The notes under the pieces were generated by a model, which did not search any database, was not told where the DNA came from, and saw only the letters and a list, made by a program, of their open reading frames with translations. A DNA stretch of 54,640 nucleotides from Rhodospirillales bacterium (GTDB lineage: Bacteria > Pseudomonadota > Alphaproteobacteria > Kiloniellales > JACOMY01). Both the position numbers and the translations under genes were made by a program. Position 1 is the stretch's first letter, and each line of letters opens with the position of its first letter. Location of the stretch: contig JACOMY010000018.1 in assembly GCA_014324045.1 (NCBI GenBank), forward strand, positions 1-54,640, written 5' to 3'. Positions 1 through 8,877 of the stretch are shown here, piece by piece.

Positions 1-219
1 TCTGGTTACTCCTCATGGTTAGTTCCGTCAGCTGCAATTGCAAGCAGCCGATCCGGATTTGTAGCTCTACATAAAACGCAGTTCCTGTCGAGCCCTTAAA
101 ACGATAATCTCACAAAAATATTACCATCCTTGCGGACACCGCGCCCGCGGCGGCAGAGCTGGCGGGCGCGGGCGCCCAGTGTAGCGCGCCTGGGATTGCC
201 CGACAGCTCCCGATAGAGG

Positions 220-459
220 CTATGGCCGTCGCCCAAGGACGGCATCCCGCTTCGGTAAGGGCGATAGGCGGATAGAGATCGGGTTCCCGGTATGAAGCCC
301 CTGTCTTGGGTCGGTGCTTGGTGGGTAGCGCTTGGCCACTAGGCCGCTGCGATAGGGCAAACGGCAGAACAGGCGTTCGCCCTGCCGCTTCTGCAGTTGG
401 ATGCCCAAATGCGCGTTGAAGGCGAGGAAACCGGATATGAGGTCGTCGCTGCCGCTCAT
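220..459 (-). pseudogene. Relic of a PaaI-like hotdog thioesterase
   Basis: A 79-codon reading frame starts at an ATG (459) preceded by a good Shine-Dalgarno (aaggagggg). Its first 40 or so residues (FLAFNAHLGIQL, then CRLPYRSGLV) resemble the N-terminus of acyl-CoA thioesterases of the PaaI/DUF4442 hotdog type. After residue 44 the similarity stops and the rest is low-complexity. The HGG segment and catalytic core expected in a ~140-residue family member are absent. I read it as a truncated, decayed gene divergent from lgt. The family call rests on a short N-terminal pattern only. Confidence 0.4.
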
Positions 460-640
460 GACAAACCCCTCCTTCAGCCCATGCGAGGCCGGCGGAGAAG
501 CGCGCAGCTTCGTGACCGCAGCCGGCGCCTTCGGGGCTTGCTGGCGACGGAGGCGGACACCTATAAGGGCGCCCATGTATCTTGTAACGCATCCGCAAGC
601 TACAGGTCGAATAGGTGCCGACAGAGGATCCCTGCCGCTC

Positions 641-1471
641 ATGACGCCGCTGCTGGCTCTGCCCTTCCCGGCGATCGATCCGGTTGCCGTCGATCTGGGC
701 CCGCTCCAGATCCGCTGGTATGCGCTGGCCTACATCGCCGGCATCCTGCTGGCCTGGCTCTACTGCCGGGCGCTGATACGCCGGCCGGAGTGCAAGGGCA
801 GGGTGAAGGCGATCGACGATCTGCTGTTCTGGGTCACTCTGGGCATCTTGATCGGCGGGCGGCTGGGCATGGTGTTCTTCTATCAGCCCTCCTACTTTTT
901 CGCCCACCCGCTGGACATCTTCAAGGTCTGGCAGGGTGGCATGTCCTTCCACGGCGGCTTCCTCGGCGTGCTGGCCGCCCTCTTCTATGTGTCTTGGCGG
1001 CACAAGCTGCACTTCCTGGTGCTGGCCGATCTGGCCGCCGCCGGCGCCCCCATCGGCCTCTTCTTGGGGCGAATCGCCAACTTCGTGAACGGCGAGCTCT
1101 GGGGGCGGGTCAGCGATGTCCCCTGGGCCATGGTCTTTCCCGATCCGGCAGCTGGCGGCATTCCGCGCCATCCCTCGCAGATCTATCAAGCCTGCGCAGA
1201 GGGCCTGGCGGTCTTCGTGGTCTTACGGATTCTCGTGCAGATGGGCTGGCTCGCCCGGCCAGGTCGAATCGGTGCCGCCTTCGCGCTCTGCTACGGTCTG
1301 GCCCGCTTCATCGACGAGTTCTGGCGCGAGCCCGATTCCTACCTGGGTTATCAGTTCGGACACTTGACGCAGGGCCAGATGCTGTCGATACCCATGATCT
1401 TGGTGGGGCTTTACTTCCTCTGGCGGTTACGCGCGCCGATCACCGCGGAGGAGCGGGCCGGCAAGGCGTGA
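641..1471 (+). CDS. lgt: Prolipoprotein diacylglyceryl transferase
   Basis: Inner-membrane enzyme that transfers diacylglycerol from phosphatidylglycerol to the lipobox cysteine of prolipoproteins, the first step of lipoprotein maturation. The 276-residue product has several membrane segments. It carries the HGGFLG motif in the first third and the family signature GRIANFVNGELWG, containing the conserved Arg, Asn and Glu, near the middle. Length is normal. The ATG at 641 begins just before the first conserved segment; an upstream in-frame extension back to 401 overlaps the opposite-strand relic and is not family-like. It is the first gene of an lgt-midA-pgeF run. The stop (1469-1471) overlaps the GTG start of the next gene, so the two are translationally coupled. 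Confidence 0.95.
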   Translation: MTPLLALPFPAIDPVAVDLGPLQIRWYALAYIAGILLAWLYCRALIRRPECKGRVKAIDDLLFWVTLGILIGGRLGMVFFYQPSYFFAHPLDIFKVWQGGMSFHGGFLGVLAALFYVSWRHKLHFLVLADLAAAGAPIGLFLGRIANFVNGELWGRVSDVPWAMVFPDPAAGGIPRHPSQIYQACAEGLAVFVVLRILVQMGWLARPGRIGAAFALCYGLARFIDEFWREPDSYLGYQFGHLTQGQMLSIPMILVGLYFLWRLRAPITAEERAGKA

Positions 1472-2556
1472 CCGGCCCGCTGCATGCCCGTCTGATCCGG
1501 CGGATTGCCGCCGAAGGGCCTCTGACCGTCGCCGACTTCATGGCTGCTGCCTTGCTAGATCCACGCGACGGCTACTACACGCGCGCCACCCCTCTGGGCG
1601 ACGAGAGCGGCCGGGGCGGCGATTTCGTTACCGCGCCGGAGCTGACGCAGGTCTTCGGCGAGCTGCTGGGCCTCTGGTGTCTGGAGGCCTGGCAGCGCCT
1701 GGGCGCCCCGCCCCACTTCAAGCTGGTGGAACTGGGCCCCGGCCGCGGCAGCTTGATGAGCGACGTCTTGCGCAGCCTGGCGCTGATTCCCGGCTGCCGC
1801 GCGGCGGCCGAGATCCATCTGGTCGAGGTAAGCCCGCGCCTGCGAGCCATGCAGCGGGATCGCCTGCGGGGAGCAAAGGTGACCTGGCACAGGGGCATTG
1901 CGACGCTGCCTGCCGGCTTTGCGGTCATCCTGGCCAACGAGTTCCTCGACGCCTTGCCGATCCGCCAGTTCGAAAAGACCCCGCAGGGCTGGCGTGAGCG
2001 TCTGGTGGTGCGCGATGGAGCCGGCGGGCTGACCTTTGCCCTCTCCGGTACCTTGCCGTCCGGCCTGCTCGACGCGCCCGATGCTGCCACCGGCGCGATC
2101 CTGGAGCACTGCAGTGCCGCTACGGCCGTCGCCGAGGCCCTGGCCGAGCGCTTCCGCGGCAGCCCGGGCGCAGCCCTCTTCATCGACTACGGCTATGCCA
2201 CCCGTCCCTGGAAAGGCAGCCTGCAAGCCGTCGCCGGCCATCGCAAGGTGCCGGCGCTTTCCGATCCGGGTTGCGCCGACCTTTCCGCCCTGGTCGATTT
2301 CTTCGCTTTAGGGCAAGCGGCCGAACGTGCCGGAGCCAGGGTACACGGCCCGGTCACTCAAGCGGCGCTGCTGCAAGCCTTGGGGATCGAGGAACGCAGC
2401 GCCGGGCTGCAGCACGGCAAATCGCCGGAGGTAGCCAGGGCCATCGCAGCTGCCTGCCGGCGTTTGATCGCACCCGGCGGCATGGGTGAGTCTTTCCTGG
2501 CCATCAGCTTGGAGGCGCCCGGGCTGGAGTCCCCGGCCGGCTTTCCGCTTGCCTGA
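1468..2556 (+). CDS. MidA/NDUFAF7-family SAM-dependent methyltransferase
   Basis: Class I SAM-dependent methyltransferase of the MidA (DUF185) family. In mitochondria the homologue NDUFAF7 methylates an arginine of complex I subunit NDUFS2; the bacterial target is inferred to be similar. The 362-residue product shows the N-terminal DPRDGYYT motif, the SAM-binding segment ELGPGRGSLMSD, the HLVEVSPRLR acidic loop and the ANEFLDALP motif, all characteristic. The GTG start at 1468 overlaps the lgt stop. Order and overlap with lgt, followed by pgeF, match the usual alphaproteobacterial cluster. A complex I accessory subunit (NDUFA12) lies at 48.6 kb. Confidence 0.88.
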   Translation: MTGPLHARLIRRIAAEGPLTVADFMAAALLDPRDGYYTRATPLGDESGRGGDFVTAPELTQVFGELLGLWCLEAWQRLGAPPHFKLVELGPGRGSLMSDVLRSLALIPGCRAAAEIHLVEVSPRLRAMQRDRLRGAKVTWHRGIATLPAGFAVILANEFLDALPIRQFEKTPQGWRERLVVRDGAGGLTFALSGTLPSGLLDAPDAATGAILEHCSAATAVAEALAERFRGSPGAALFIDYGYATRPWKGSLQAVAGHRKVPALSDPGCADLSALVDFFALGQAAERAGARVHGPVTQAALLQALGIEERSAGLQHGKSPEVARAIAAACRRLIAPGGMGESFLAISLEAPGLESPAGFPLA

Positions 2557-2951
2557 GAATCGAGAGCGGTTCCTCCTAGCCTCGCCCCATCGTGGCTGTG
2601 CGAGTAAAAAGAACCCCTCAGACCGATTGCAAAGGGTTCCAGAGAGATTATTTCATGCGTCGATACCCTAGCTGCGCACGAATGGCCAATTCCTGCGGTT
2701 TTGGCTCCTCTTTTCCGGCACGGCGCTCCGAGGACGGGAAGATGTTCGAGGAATAAGCCCCCGTGTTGGCCCGGACAGGACCCGCAAGCCGGGAACGCGC
2801 CCCGCACCCGCAGTCCCTGCCATCCCGGCCCCGGTGACACGGGCCCGGCCCTGTTGTGCCGGAGAGACAGCCTCGACCCGGCCGGCAGTGCACTTTAAAC
2901 GGCTGCCGCCTCTGGCGGCGCGGCGGCCGAAGGAGTTAGACTGCGCAGCCT
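2557..2951. other. Non-coding gap between midA and pgeF
   Basis: About 395 bases with no convincing gene. A loose inverted repeat (gaaccc...gggttc, 2608-2641) is present but does not sit at the end of a gene in the direction its T-run would serve. The last 30 bases contain an AAGGAG (2930-2935) that may be a distant Shine-Dalgarno for pgeF. Confidence 0.4.
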
Positions 2952-3719
2952 ATGTTGACCGCTCCTTCGCTGGCTTCGGTGCCGCGCCTTCGCCACGGCT
3001 TCTTCACCCGTGCCGGCGGCGTCAGCCGCGGCGCCTTTGCCGCCCTGAACTGTGGCTTCAACTCGCGCGACAAGCCCGGCGCCGTGCGCGAGAACCGCCG
3101 CCGCGCGGCGGAGAAACTTGGGCGGAGGGCGGAGGATCTGCTGACCTTGGCGCAAGTACATTCGGCCAAGGCTGTCGCCGTCACCGAAGGCTTCGACTTG
3201 GAATCGCGCCCCGAGGCCGACGGCTTGGCGACCTGCGAGCCCGGCCTGCTGCTGGGGATCCTGACCGCCGATTGCGCGCCGCTGCTGTTCGCCGACCCGA
3301 TAGCCGGCGTGATCGGGGCGGCGCATGCCGGCTGGCGCGGCGCCCTGGACGGCATCGCCGAGGCGACCCTCTCGGCCATGGAGAACCTGGGCGCCGAACG
3401 CAAGCACATCCGCGCCGCCATCGGCCCCTGTATCGCCCAGGCCTCCTACGAGGTGGGGCCCGAGTTCCAGGCGCGCTTCCTGCAAGCCGACCAGGCCAAT
3501 GCGGACTATTTCGAGACCGGCATCGCCGACCGCCTGCGGTTCGACCTGAAGAGCTACCTCGCCGACCGCTTGGCACGCTGCGGCCTGGCCGGGATCTCGG
3601 TCGAGCCGGCAGACACCTGCGCCGAGGATCTGCGCTTTTTCTCATGCCGCCGCGCTGCTAAGCAGGGCGAAGGCCATTACGGCAGCCTGCTGTCGGCCAT
3701 CGTCATCGAGGAAGGTTAA
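2952..3719 (+). CDS. pgeF: Peptidoglycan editing factor PgeF (laccase-domain, DUF152)
   Basis: Member of the YfiH/PgeF family, reported to remove mis-incorporated serine-containing peptides from cell wall precursors and formerly called a multicopper polyphenol oxidase. The 255-residue product contains the family zinc-site motifs: an early QVHS, then TADCAPLLFAD, and AAHAGWRG in the middle, followed by AIGPCI. Length is typical. It follows midA on the same strand after a 395-base gap and ends 4 bases before the next gene. Confidence 0.9.
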   Translation: MLTAPSLASVPRLRHGFFTRAGGVSRGAFAALNCGFNSRDKPGAVRENRRRAAEKLGRRAEDLLTLAQVHSAKAVAVTEGFDLESRPEADGLATCEPGLLLGILTADCAPLLFADPIAGVIGAAHAGWRGALDGIAEATLSAMENLGAERKHIRAAIGPCIAQASYEVGPEFQARFLQADQANADYFETGIADRLRFDLKSYLADRLARCGLAGISVEPADTCAEDLRFFSCRRAAKQGEGHYGSLLSAIVIEEG

Positions 3720-3723
3720 GCCC

Positions 3724-4875
3724 ATGCCCCTGCATTTCGACCCGCCGGAGTTCGAGGCCCGCCTGGCTGCCGCCCGCCGCGCGCTCACCGCCCAAGGGCT
3801 CGATGCGCTGCTCATGTTCCGCCAGGAGTCGATGTACTACCTCAGCGGCTACGATACCTTCGGCTATGTCTATTTTCAGTGCCTCGTCCTGACCGGAGAC
3901 GGCCACCAGGTGCTCTTGACCCGCGCACCCGACCGGCGTCAGGCTGAACTGACCTCCCGGCTGAGCGACATCCGGGTCTGGCGCGACGCCCCCGACGCCG
4001 ATCCGGCGATGGAATTACGCGCCATTCTGCAGGAACTGGGTCTGCGCAGCGGCCGGCTGGGTGTGGAGTACGAGGCTTATGGCCTAACCGCGCGCAACGG
4101 CAAGCGGCTGGAGGCAGCGCTGACCGGCTTTGCCACTCTGGTCGATGCCTCCTTTCTGGTCACCCGCCTGCGTCTGGTGAAGAGCCCGGCCGAGATCGCC
4201 TATGTCCGCAAGGCCGCCGCCCTGGCCGACGACGCGCTGGACGCCGCCCTCGACCTGGCGCATGCCGGCGGCGAGGAGGCGGAGATCCTGGCCCGGATGC
4301 AAGCCGCCATCGTCAGCGGCGGCGGCGACGATCCGGCCAACGAGTTCATCATCGGCTCCGGACCGCAGGCGCTGCTCTGCCGCTATCACAGCGGCCGGCG
4401 ACAGCTGGACCCGCAAGATCAACTGACCTTGGAATGGGCCGGCGTCTATCGCCACTACCACGCGGCCATGATGCGCACGATCCCCATCGGCAGCGCCCCG
4501 GACCGCCAGGTGGAGATGCACAAGGTCGCGCGCGACGCCCTGCTGGCGGTCGAGGCCGCCCTGCAGCCGGGCCGTCCGGTGGGCGAAGCCTTCGATGCCC
4601 ATGCCCGCGTCATCGACGCCGCCGGTATGCAGGCGGCGCGCATGAACGCCTGCGGCTATTCCCTAGGCGCCGTCTTCGCCCCCAACTGGATGGATTGGCC
4701 GATGCTCTATCACGGCAATCCCGTTGAGGTCACGCCAGGCATGGTGTTCTTCTGCCACATGATCGTCTTCGACGACGCGGCCGGCTTGGCGATGAGCCTG
4801 GGCCGCACCAGTCTCATCGGTCCGACCGGAGCCGAGCCCCTGACCCGGCACGGGCTTGACCTCGCAGTCGGCTGA
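3724..4875 (+). CDS. M24-family creatinase/Xaa-Pro peptidase-like protein
   Basis: Pita-bread fold protein of 383 residues with the N-terminal creatinase domain and a C-terminal M24 domain. In metallopeptidase members two Asp, one His and two Glu bind metal. Here the segment aligned to the first ligands reads LEWAGVYRHYHAAMMRT, with Glu-Trp-Ala in place of the usual Asp-Gly-Gly. The GHGIG-like segment reads GYSLGAVFA. The metal ligands therefore appear substituted, as in creatinase and ectoine hydrolase (DoeA)-type members that work without metal. The substrate cannot be assigned. The start has an AGGAAGG Shine-Dalgarno overlapping the end of pgeF, so the two are probably co-transcribed. Confidence 0.75.
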   Translation: MPLHFDPPEFEARLAAARRALTAQGLDALLMFRQESMYYLSGYDTFGYVYFQCLVLTGDGHQVLLTRAPDRRQAELTSRLSDIRVWRDAPDADPAMELRAILQELGLRSGRLGVEYEAYGLTARNGKRLEAALTGFATLVDASFLVTRLRLVKSPAEIAYVRKAAALADDALDAALDLAHAGGEEAEILARMQAAIVSGGGDDPANEFIIGSGPQALLCRYHSGRRQLDPQDQLTLEWAGVYRHYHAAMMRTIPIGSAPDRQVEMHKVARDALLAVEAALQPGRPVGEAFDAHARVIDAAGMQAARMNACGYSLGAVFAPNWMDWPMLYHGNPVEVTPGMVFFCHMIVFDDAAGLAMSLGRTSLIGPTGAEPLTRHGLDLAVG

Positions 4876-4943
4876 TACTTGATCGATCATGCGTTCCCTG
4901 GAGCCGGGTTAAAGATTCCCAGGTTAAAGATTCTACGTGGCAC

Positions 4944-5012
4944 ATGCCGCATCTCTTCATCTTCGCCGCCCTCTGTCTGCTAGGGCTCGTTGCCACCTGC
5001 GTCATACTGTAG
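4944..5012 (+). CDS. Possible 22-residue hydrophobic small protein
   Basis: A short reading frame, almost entirely hydrophobic after the first three residues (FIFAALCLLGLVATCVIL), ends two bases before the ATG of the following lipoprotein gene. It could be a single-span small membrane protein coupled to that gene, or chance. No clear Shine-Dalgarno precedes it, so confidence is low. Confidence 0.2.
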   Translation: MPHLFIFAALCLLGLVATCVIL

Positions 5013-5014
5013 CG

Positions 5015-5893
5015 ATGGCACACCTCCTGCTGCCGGTCTTGCTGGCCATAGGCCTCGCCAGCTGCGGCCAGATACCGCGACCCTTCGAGTTGGGCGACAA
5101 GCAGGTAAACCCCCTCTTGGTTCCGCCGGAGGGCGGTGAACTCCTGGTGCGGCATCCCACAGGCCTACCGTCGCGCTTGGACGACGGCGGTGCCGCATTG
5201 CTGGCCGAGGGCCTCACCCGCGGCGGGGTTAGGTCCAGCGCCAGGGAGCGCAGCGCGCTCGGCGCCGATCTCTCGATTCATGTCGCCAGCAGGCCCGTGG
5301 ACAGTAGGCACGAACGGCTCTTTCTGTCTTGGGAGGTCTACAGCCCCTCGGGCGTTCTGCGCGGCTCGGCGCGCCAAGACCGTGTGGTGCCGACCGGCGC
5401 CTGGGCCGAGGGCGACCCTCGCTTGCTCAGGGCACTCGCCCAAGAGGCTGCACCGCAGCTGGCCCATTTCGTTTCCGGCTCGGAACCCAACGTCCGCGAA
5501 TTTACCTGGGCGCCCAAGACCGGCCCTCCGCTGCCGGAGATGGCAGTCGGTGTAATCGAGGGTGCACCGGGCAACGGCAATGTGGCCCTGGGCGAAGCCT
5601 TGGTGATGCTGCTGGCCCAGCAGGGCATCCGCCTCCTGCGCAAACCTTCGCCCGACCGCCTGATGGTCGAGGGCAGGATCGAGATGGGGCCGATCAAGGG
5701 CGGTCAGCAGCTGGCGACCTTGACCTGGACGGTGAAAGATGGCTTGGATGGCGAGGTGTTGGGCTCGGTAACTCAGCAGAACCCAGTCCCGGCCGGCAGC
5801 CTCGACCGGGATTGGGGGCAGGCCGCTTTCCTGGCCGGACAGGGCGCGGTCGAGGGAATCGTCTCGGTCCTGAAGCGCAAGAAACGGCTCTAA
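5015..5893 (+). CDS. Hypothetical lipoprotein
   Basis: The 292-residue product starts at ATG 5015 with a hydrophobic signal ending in a lipobox LASC (Cys17), so it should be diacylglycerol-modified by Lgt and anchored in a membrane. An in-frame extension to 4937 would bury the signal peptide and was rejected. The mature part is soluble and without recognised catalytic motifs. Segments such as LFLSWEVYSPSGVLRG and LTWTVKDGLDGEVLGSVTQ suggest a beta-rich periplasmic protein. I do not recognise a family. It follows the creatinase-like gene on the same strand. Confidence 0.75.
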   Translation: MAHLLLPVLLAIGLASCGQIPRPFELGDKQVNPLLVPPEGGELLVRHPTGLPSRLDDGGAALLAEGLTRGGVRSSARERSALGADLSIHVASRPVDSRHERLFLSWEVYSPSGVLRGSARQDRVVPTGAWAEGDPRLLRALAQEAAPQLAHFVSGSEPNVREFTWAPKTGPPLPEMAVGVIEGAPGNGNVALGEALVMLLAQQGIRLLRKPSPDRLMVEGRIEMGPIKGGQQLATLTWTVKDGLDGEVLGSVTQQNPVPAGSLDRDWGQAAFLAGQGAVEGIVSVLKRKKRL

Positions 5894-6326
5894 CCACCAC
5901 GTCCGAACAGCGAACGGCAACGAAGTGGCCAAGATCTGGACACAAACGACGGCCACGCCAATTCGATAGCTGTCATAGGATCTTCACCTGAGCCGTTTAC
6001 AGGCGAAGAGCGAGCCACTAAAATTTGCCGGTTGTGGCATGGAATTGGATCTGCTTTAGGGAGGCGGTGCGCGTCTCCCGCATGATCGAACAATCGTCTA
6101 TCGCCCCCTTGTTGGGCGAAGCCATGAGCCGCACATCCGACGAGCGTTCGGTTTCGAGCCTCTTCGATTGAGCGGTTCGCTCATTCCCTTCTCCATATAG
6201 GGTCGGGCGGCACCCCTGGAGGCCGCCGGCCCGGTGGAAGGTTCCGGGAGTCTCCCGCGGAAATACCCTCTTTAGGGGCTGCTCGTGGTGTGCTCTGTTT
6301 TTGTTGCTGACGAAGGTAGAAACGAC
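5894..6326. other. Non-coding region upstream of rplY
   Basis: About 430 bases without a gene I can support. It should hold the promoter and 5' leader of rplY. GC-rich self-complementary stretches occur around 6205-6240. No tRNA or recognised riboswitch was seen. Confidence 0.4.
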
Positions 6327-6953
6327 ATGTCCGACATCCAAACCTTGACTGTAATGCCGAGGGAGCGGGCCGGGAAGGGGGCTGCCCGCGCTGCACGGCG
6401 TGAGGGTCTGGTCCCGGCCGTCATTTACGGCGACAAGCGCCCGCCGGTAACGATTAACCTGAACTACCGCGAGGTCTTCCTGCGGCTGCACCGCCCCGGC
6501 TTCTACACTACGCTCTACGACTTGAAGGTTGGTGGCAAGACCGAGCGCGTGCTGGCCCGAGATGTGCAGTTCGACCCGGTGCGCGACTTCCCGCTCCACG
6601 TGGACTTCCTGCGCATCTCCAAGGGCGCGACCGTAACGGTCCAGGTGCCGGTGAACTTCGTGAACGAGGACAACGCCCCGGGTCTGAAGCAGGGCGGCGT
6701 CTTGAACGTGGTGCGCTACGAGATCGGCTTAGTCTGTCCAGCCGACGCCATCCCGGATCAGTTGGAGATCGATCTGACCGGCCTGGAACTAGGCGACAGC
6801 GTCCACATCTCCGCCATCAAGCTTCCGGAAGGTGTGGAGCCGGAGATTTCCGACCGTGACTTCACCATCGCCACCGTTGCCGCCCCCTCGGCCCTACGCT
6901 CCGAGGCTCGGGAGGACCGCGAAGGAGAAGCTGAAGCAGAGGCCGAGGAGTAG
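6327..6953 (+). CDS. rplY: 50S ribosomal protein L25/general stress protein Ctc
   Basis: 5S rRNA-binding ribosomal protein of the long Ctc type (208 residues). An N-terminal L25 domain (RERAGKGAARAARREGLVPA, then VIYG) is followed by the C-terminal TL5-like beta domain and an acidic tail rich in Glu. The ATG at 6327 fits the family N-terminus MSDIQTL. It is followed 47 bases later by pth, the usual ctc-pth-ychF order. Confidence 0.95.
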   Translation: MSDIQTLTVMPRERAGKGAARAARREGLVPAVIYGDKRPPVTINLNYREVFLRLHRPGFYTTLYDLKVGGKTERVLARDVQFDPVRDFPLHVDFLRISKGATVTVQVPVNFVNEDNAPGLKQGGVLNVVRYEIGLVCPADAIPDQLEIDLTGLELGDSVHISAIKLPEGVEPEISDRDFTIATVAAPSALRSEAREDREGEAEAEAEE

Positions 6954-7000
6954 CCTCTTCACCGGCATAACCCCCGGTTCAAGCTGATAAGGAGAAGGAC

Positions 7001-7642
7001 GTGCATCTGCTCGTCGGCCTCGGCAACCCGGGCACGCGCTATGCCTACAACCGGCACAACATCGGTTTCATGGCGCTCGACGACATCGTCGAGCGCCATG
7101 GCTTTCAACCCTGGCGCAAAGGCTTCCAAGGTCAGGTGGCGGAAGGTCGCGTGGGCGACAAGCCTGCGCTCGCCCTGAAACCACAGACCTTCATGAACGA
7201 ATCCGGCCGCGCGGTGGGCACGGCCCTACATTTCTACAAGCTGAAGAGCTGCCAAGCGATCGTCTTCTACGACGAACTGGACCTCGCCCCCGGCCGCATC
7301 CGGGCAAAGCTGGGCGGCGGTGCCGGCGGGCATAACGGCATCCGCTCCATCGACGCCCATATCGGCAAGGACTACTGGCGAGTACGCTTGGGCATAGGCC
7401 ATCCAGGACAGAAGCATCTGGTCGCCAGTTACGTGCTGAACGACTTCGCCAAGGCCGACGAGGGCTGGCTCGATCCGCTGTTGGAGGCCGTCGCCAGCGA
7501 GTTGCCGATCCTGCTGAACGACGGGCATGAGGCTTACATGTCCAAGGTCGCCCACCTGGCACCTGCACCCAAGAGCCAAACGGTGCAACACCGGCGAAGC
7601 AGACCCCTCCCAAACCCGCCCAAGGCCGCACGATCTTCATAG
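7001..7642 (+). CDS. pth: Peptidyl-tRNA hydrolase
   Basis: Recycles peptidyl-tRNA released from stalled ribosomes. The 213-residue product has the N-terminal VGLGNPG motif, catalytic His19 in RHNIGF, the substrate-contact segment PQTFMNESGRAV and the GGGAGGHNGI loop. The GTG start at 7001 has a strong Shine-Dalgarno (AAGGAGAAGGA) 1-2 bases upstream of the usual spacing. The C-terminal tail after residue ~188 is basic and variable. It lies between rplY and ychF. Confidence 0.95.
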   Translation: MHLLVGLGNPGTRYAYNRHNIGFMALDDIVERHGFQPWRKGFQGQVAEGRVGDKPALALKPQTFMNESGRAVGTALHFYKLKSCQAIVFYDELDLAPGRIRAKLGGGAGGHNGIRSIDAHIGKDYWRVRLGIGHPGQKHLVASYVLNDFAKADEGWLDPLLEAVASELPILLNDGHEAYMSKVAHLAPAPKSQTVQHRRSRPLPNPPKAARSS

Positions 7643-7663
7643 ACATAGACTAGGACAGCATTC

Positions 7664-8761
7664 ATGGGATTCAATTGCGGCATCGTCGGTCTGCCCAACG
7701 TCGGCAAGTCGACCCTCTTCAACGCCCTGACCGAGACCGCGGCAGCCGAAGCCGCCAACTATCCCTTCTGCACCATTGAGCCCAACGTCGGCCGCATCGC
7801 GGTCCCCGATCCGCGCCTGGAGAAGCTGGCCAAACTGGCGAAGTCGGCCAAGACAATCCCGACACATCTGGAGTTCGTGGACATCGCCGGCCTGGTGCGC
7901 GGCGCCTCCAAGGGCGAGGGCCTCGGCAATCGGTTCCTGGCTAACATCCGCGAGACCGACGCCATCGTGCAGGTGCTGCGCTGCTTCCAAAGCGAAATCA
8001 CCCATGTCGAGGGCTCGGTCGATCCCCTGCGCGACGCCGAGATTGTTGAGACCGAGTTGCTGATCGCCGACCTGGAATCGCTGGAGCACCAGCGCGACGC
8101 CGCCGTGAAGAAGGTGCGCGGGCAGGACAAGGAGGCCAGGATCAAGCTTGCGGTCCTGGAGCAGGTGCTGCTGGCGCTGCAGGACGGCAAGGCGGCCCGC
8201 AGCGTCATCGTCTCGCCCGACGAACTGCCGATCTTCAAGCAGTTGAACTTGCTGACCGCCAAGCCCCTGCTCTATGTCGCCAACGTCGAGGAAGAGGCGG
8301 CTGCCGAGGGCAATGCCCTCTCCGCCAAAGTAGCCGAGCGCGCCAAGGCCGAGGGCGCCGGCTTCGTCATGGTCTCCGCCGCCATCGAGTCCGAGGTCGC
8401 CCAGCTCACCGACCCAGCAGAAAAGGCCGAATTCCTGGAAAGCCTTGGGTTGGAAGAGACCGGCCTCTCACGCCTAATCAAAGCTGGCTACAACCTGCTG
8501 GACCTCGTCACCTTCTTCACCGTCGGCCCCAAGGAGGCGCGCGCTTGGACCGTGCGGCGCGGCGCCAAGGCCCCGGAGTCCGCCGGCGTCATCCACAGCG
8601 ACTTCGAACGCGGATTCATCCGCGCCGAGACCGTCGCCTACCCGGACTATGTCGCCGGCGGCGGCGAGGCCGGTGCCCGCGACGCCGGCAAGCTGCGCGC
8701 GGAAGGTAAGGATTACCTGGTGGCCGACGGTGACGTCATGCACTTCCGCTTTAACGTTTAA
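7664..8761 (+). CDS. ychF: Redox-regulated ATPase/GTPase YchF
   Basis: Obg-family translation-associated P-loop ATPase of 365 residues. Visible motifs are the P-loop GLPNVGKST (residues 8-16), a G3 segment FVDIAGLVRGASKGEG, and a C-terminal TGS domain (DLVTFFTVGPKEARAWTVRRGAKAP region) ending DVMHFRFNV as in the family. Length is standard. It sits 21 bases after pth. Confidence 0.97.
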   Translation: MGFNCGIVGLPNVGKSTLFNALTETAAAEAANYPFCTIEPNVGRIAVPDPRLEKLAKLAKSAKTIPTHLEFVDIAGLVRGASKGEGLGNRFLANIRETDAIVQVLRCFQSEITHVEGSVDPLRDAEIVETELLIADLESLEHQRDAAVKKVRGQDKEARIKLAVLEQVLLALQDGKAARSVIVSPDELPIFKQLNLLTAKPLLYVANVEEEAAAEGNALSAKVAERAKAEGAGFVMVSAAIESEVAQLTDPAEKAEFLESLGLEETGLSRLIKAGYNLLDLVTFFTVGPKEARAWTVRRGAKAPESAGVIHSDFERGFIRAETVAYPDYVAGGGEAGARDAGKLRAEGKDYLVADGDVMHFRFNV

Positions 8762-8877
8762 GAGCACGTTTGCCACTGGGCCGCGCATTCACAAACGGTC
8801 TCTAAGATTGGGAATAAATCGCAGCGCCCGTACGTCCTTCCCATGCAAAGCAACGACAACACCTGGGAGGAACGATC

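Noticed and set aside
110..1189. Long minus-strand frame opposite lgt
   Set aside because: It is a shadow of lgt, rich in Gly, Gln and Arg without domain features.
2608..2641. Inverted repeat with a T-run on the minus strand after midA
   Set aside because: No minus-strand gene ends there, and the loop is long (about 16 bases). It is not a convincing terminator.
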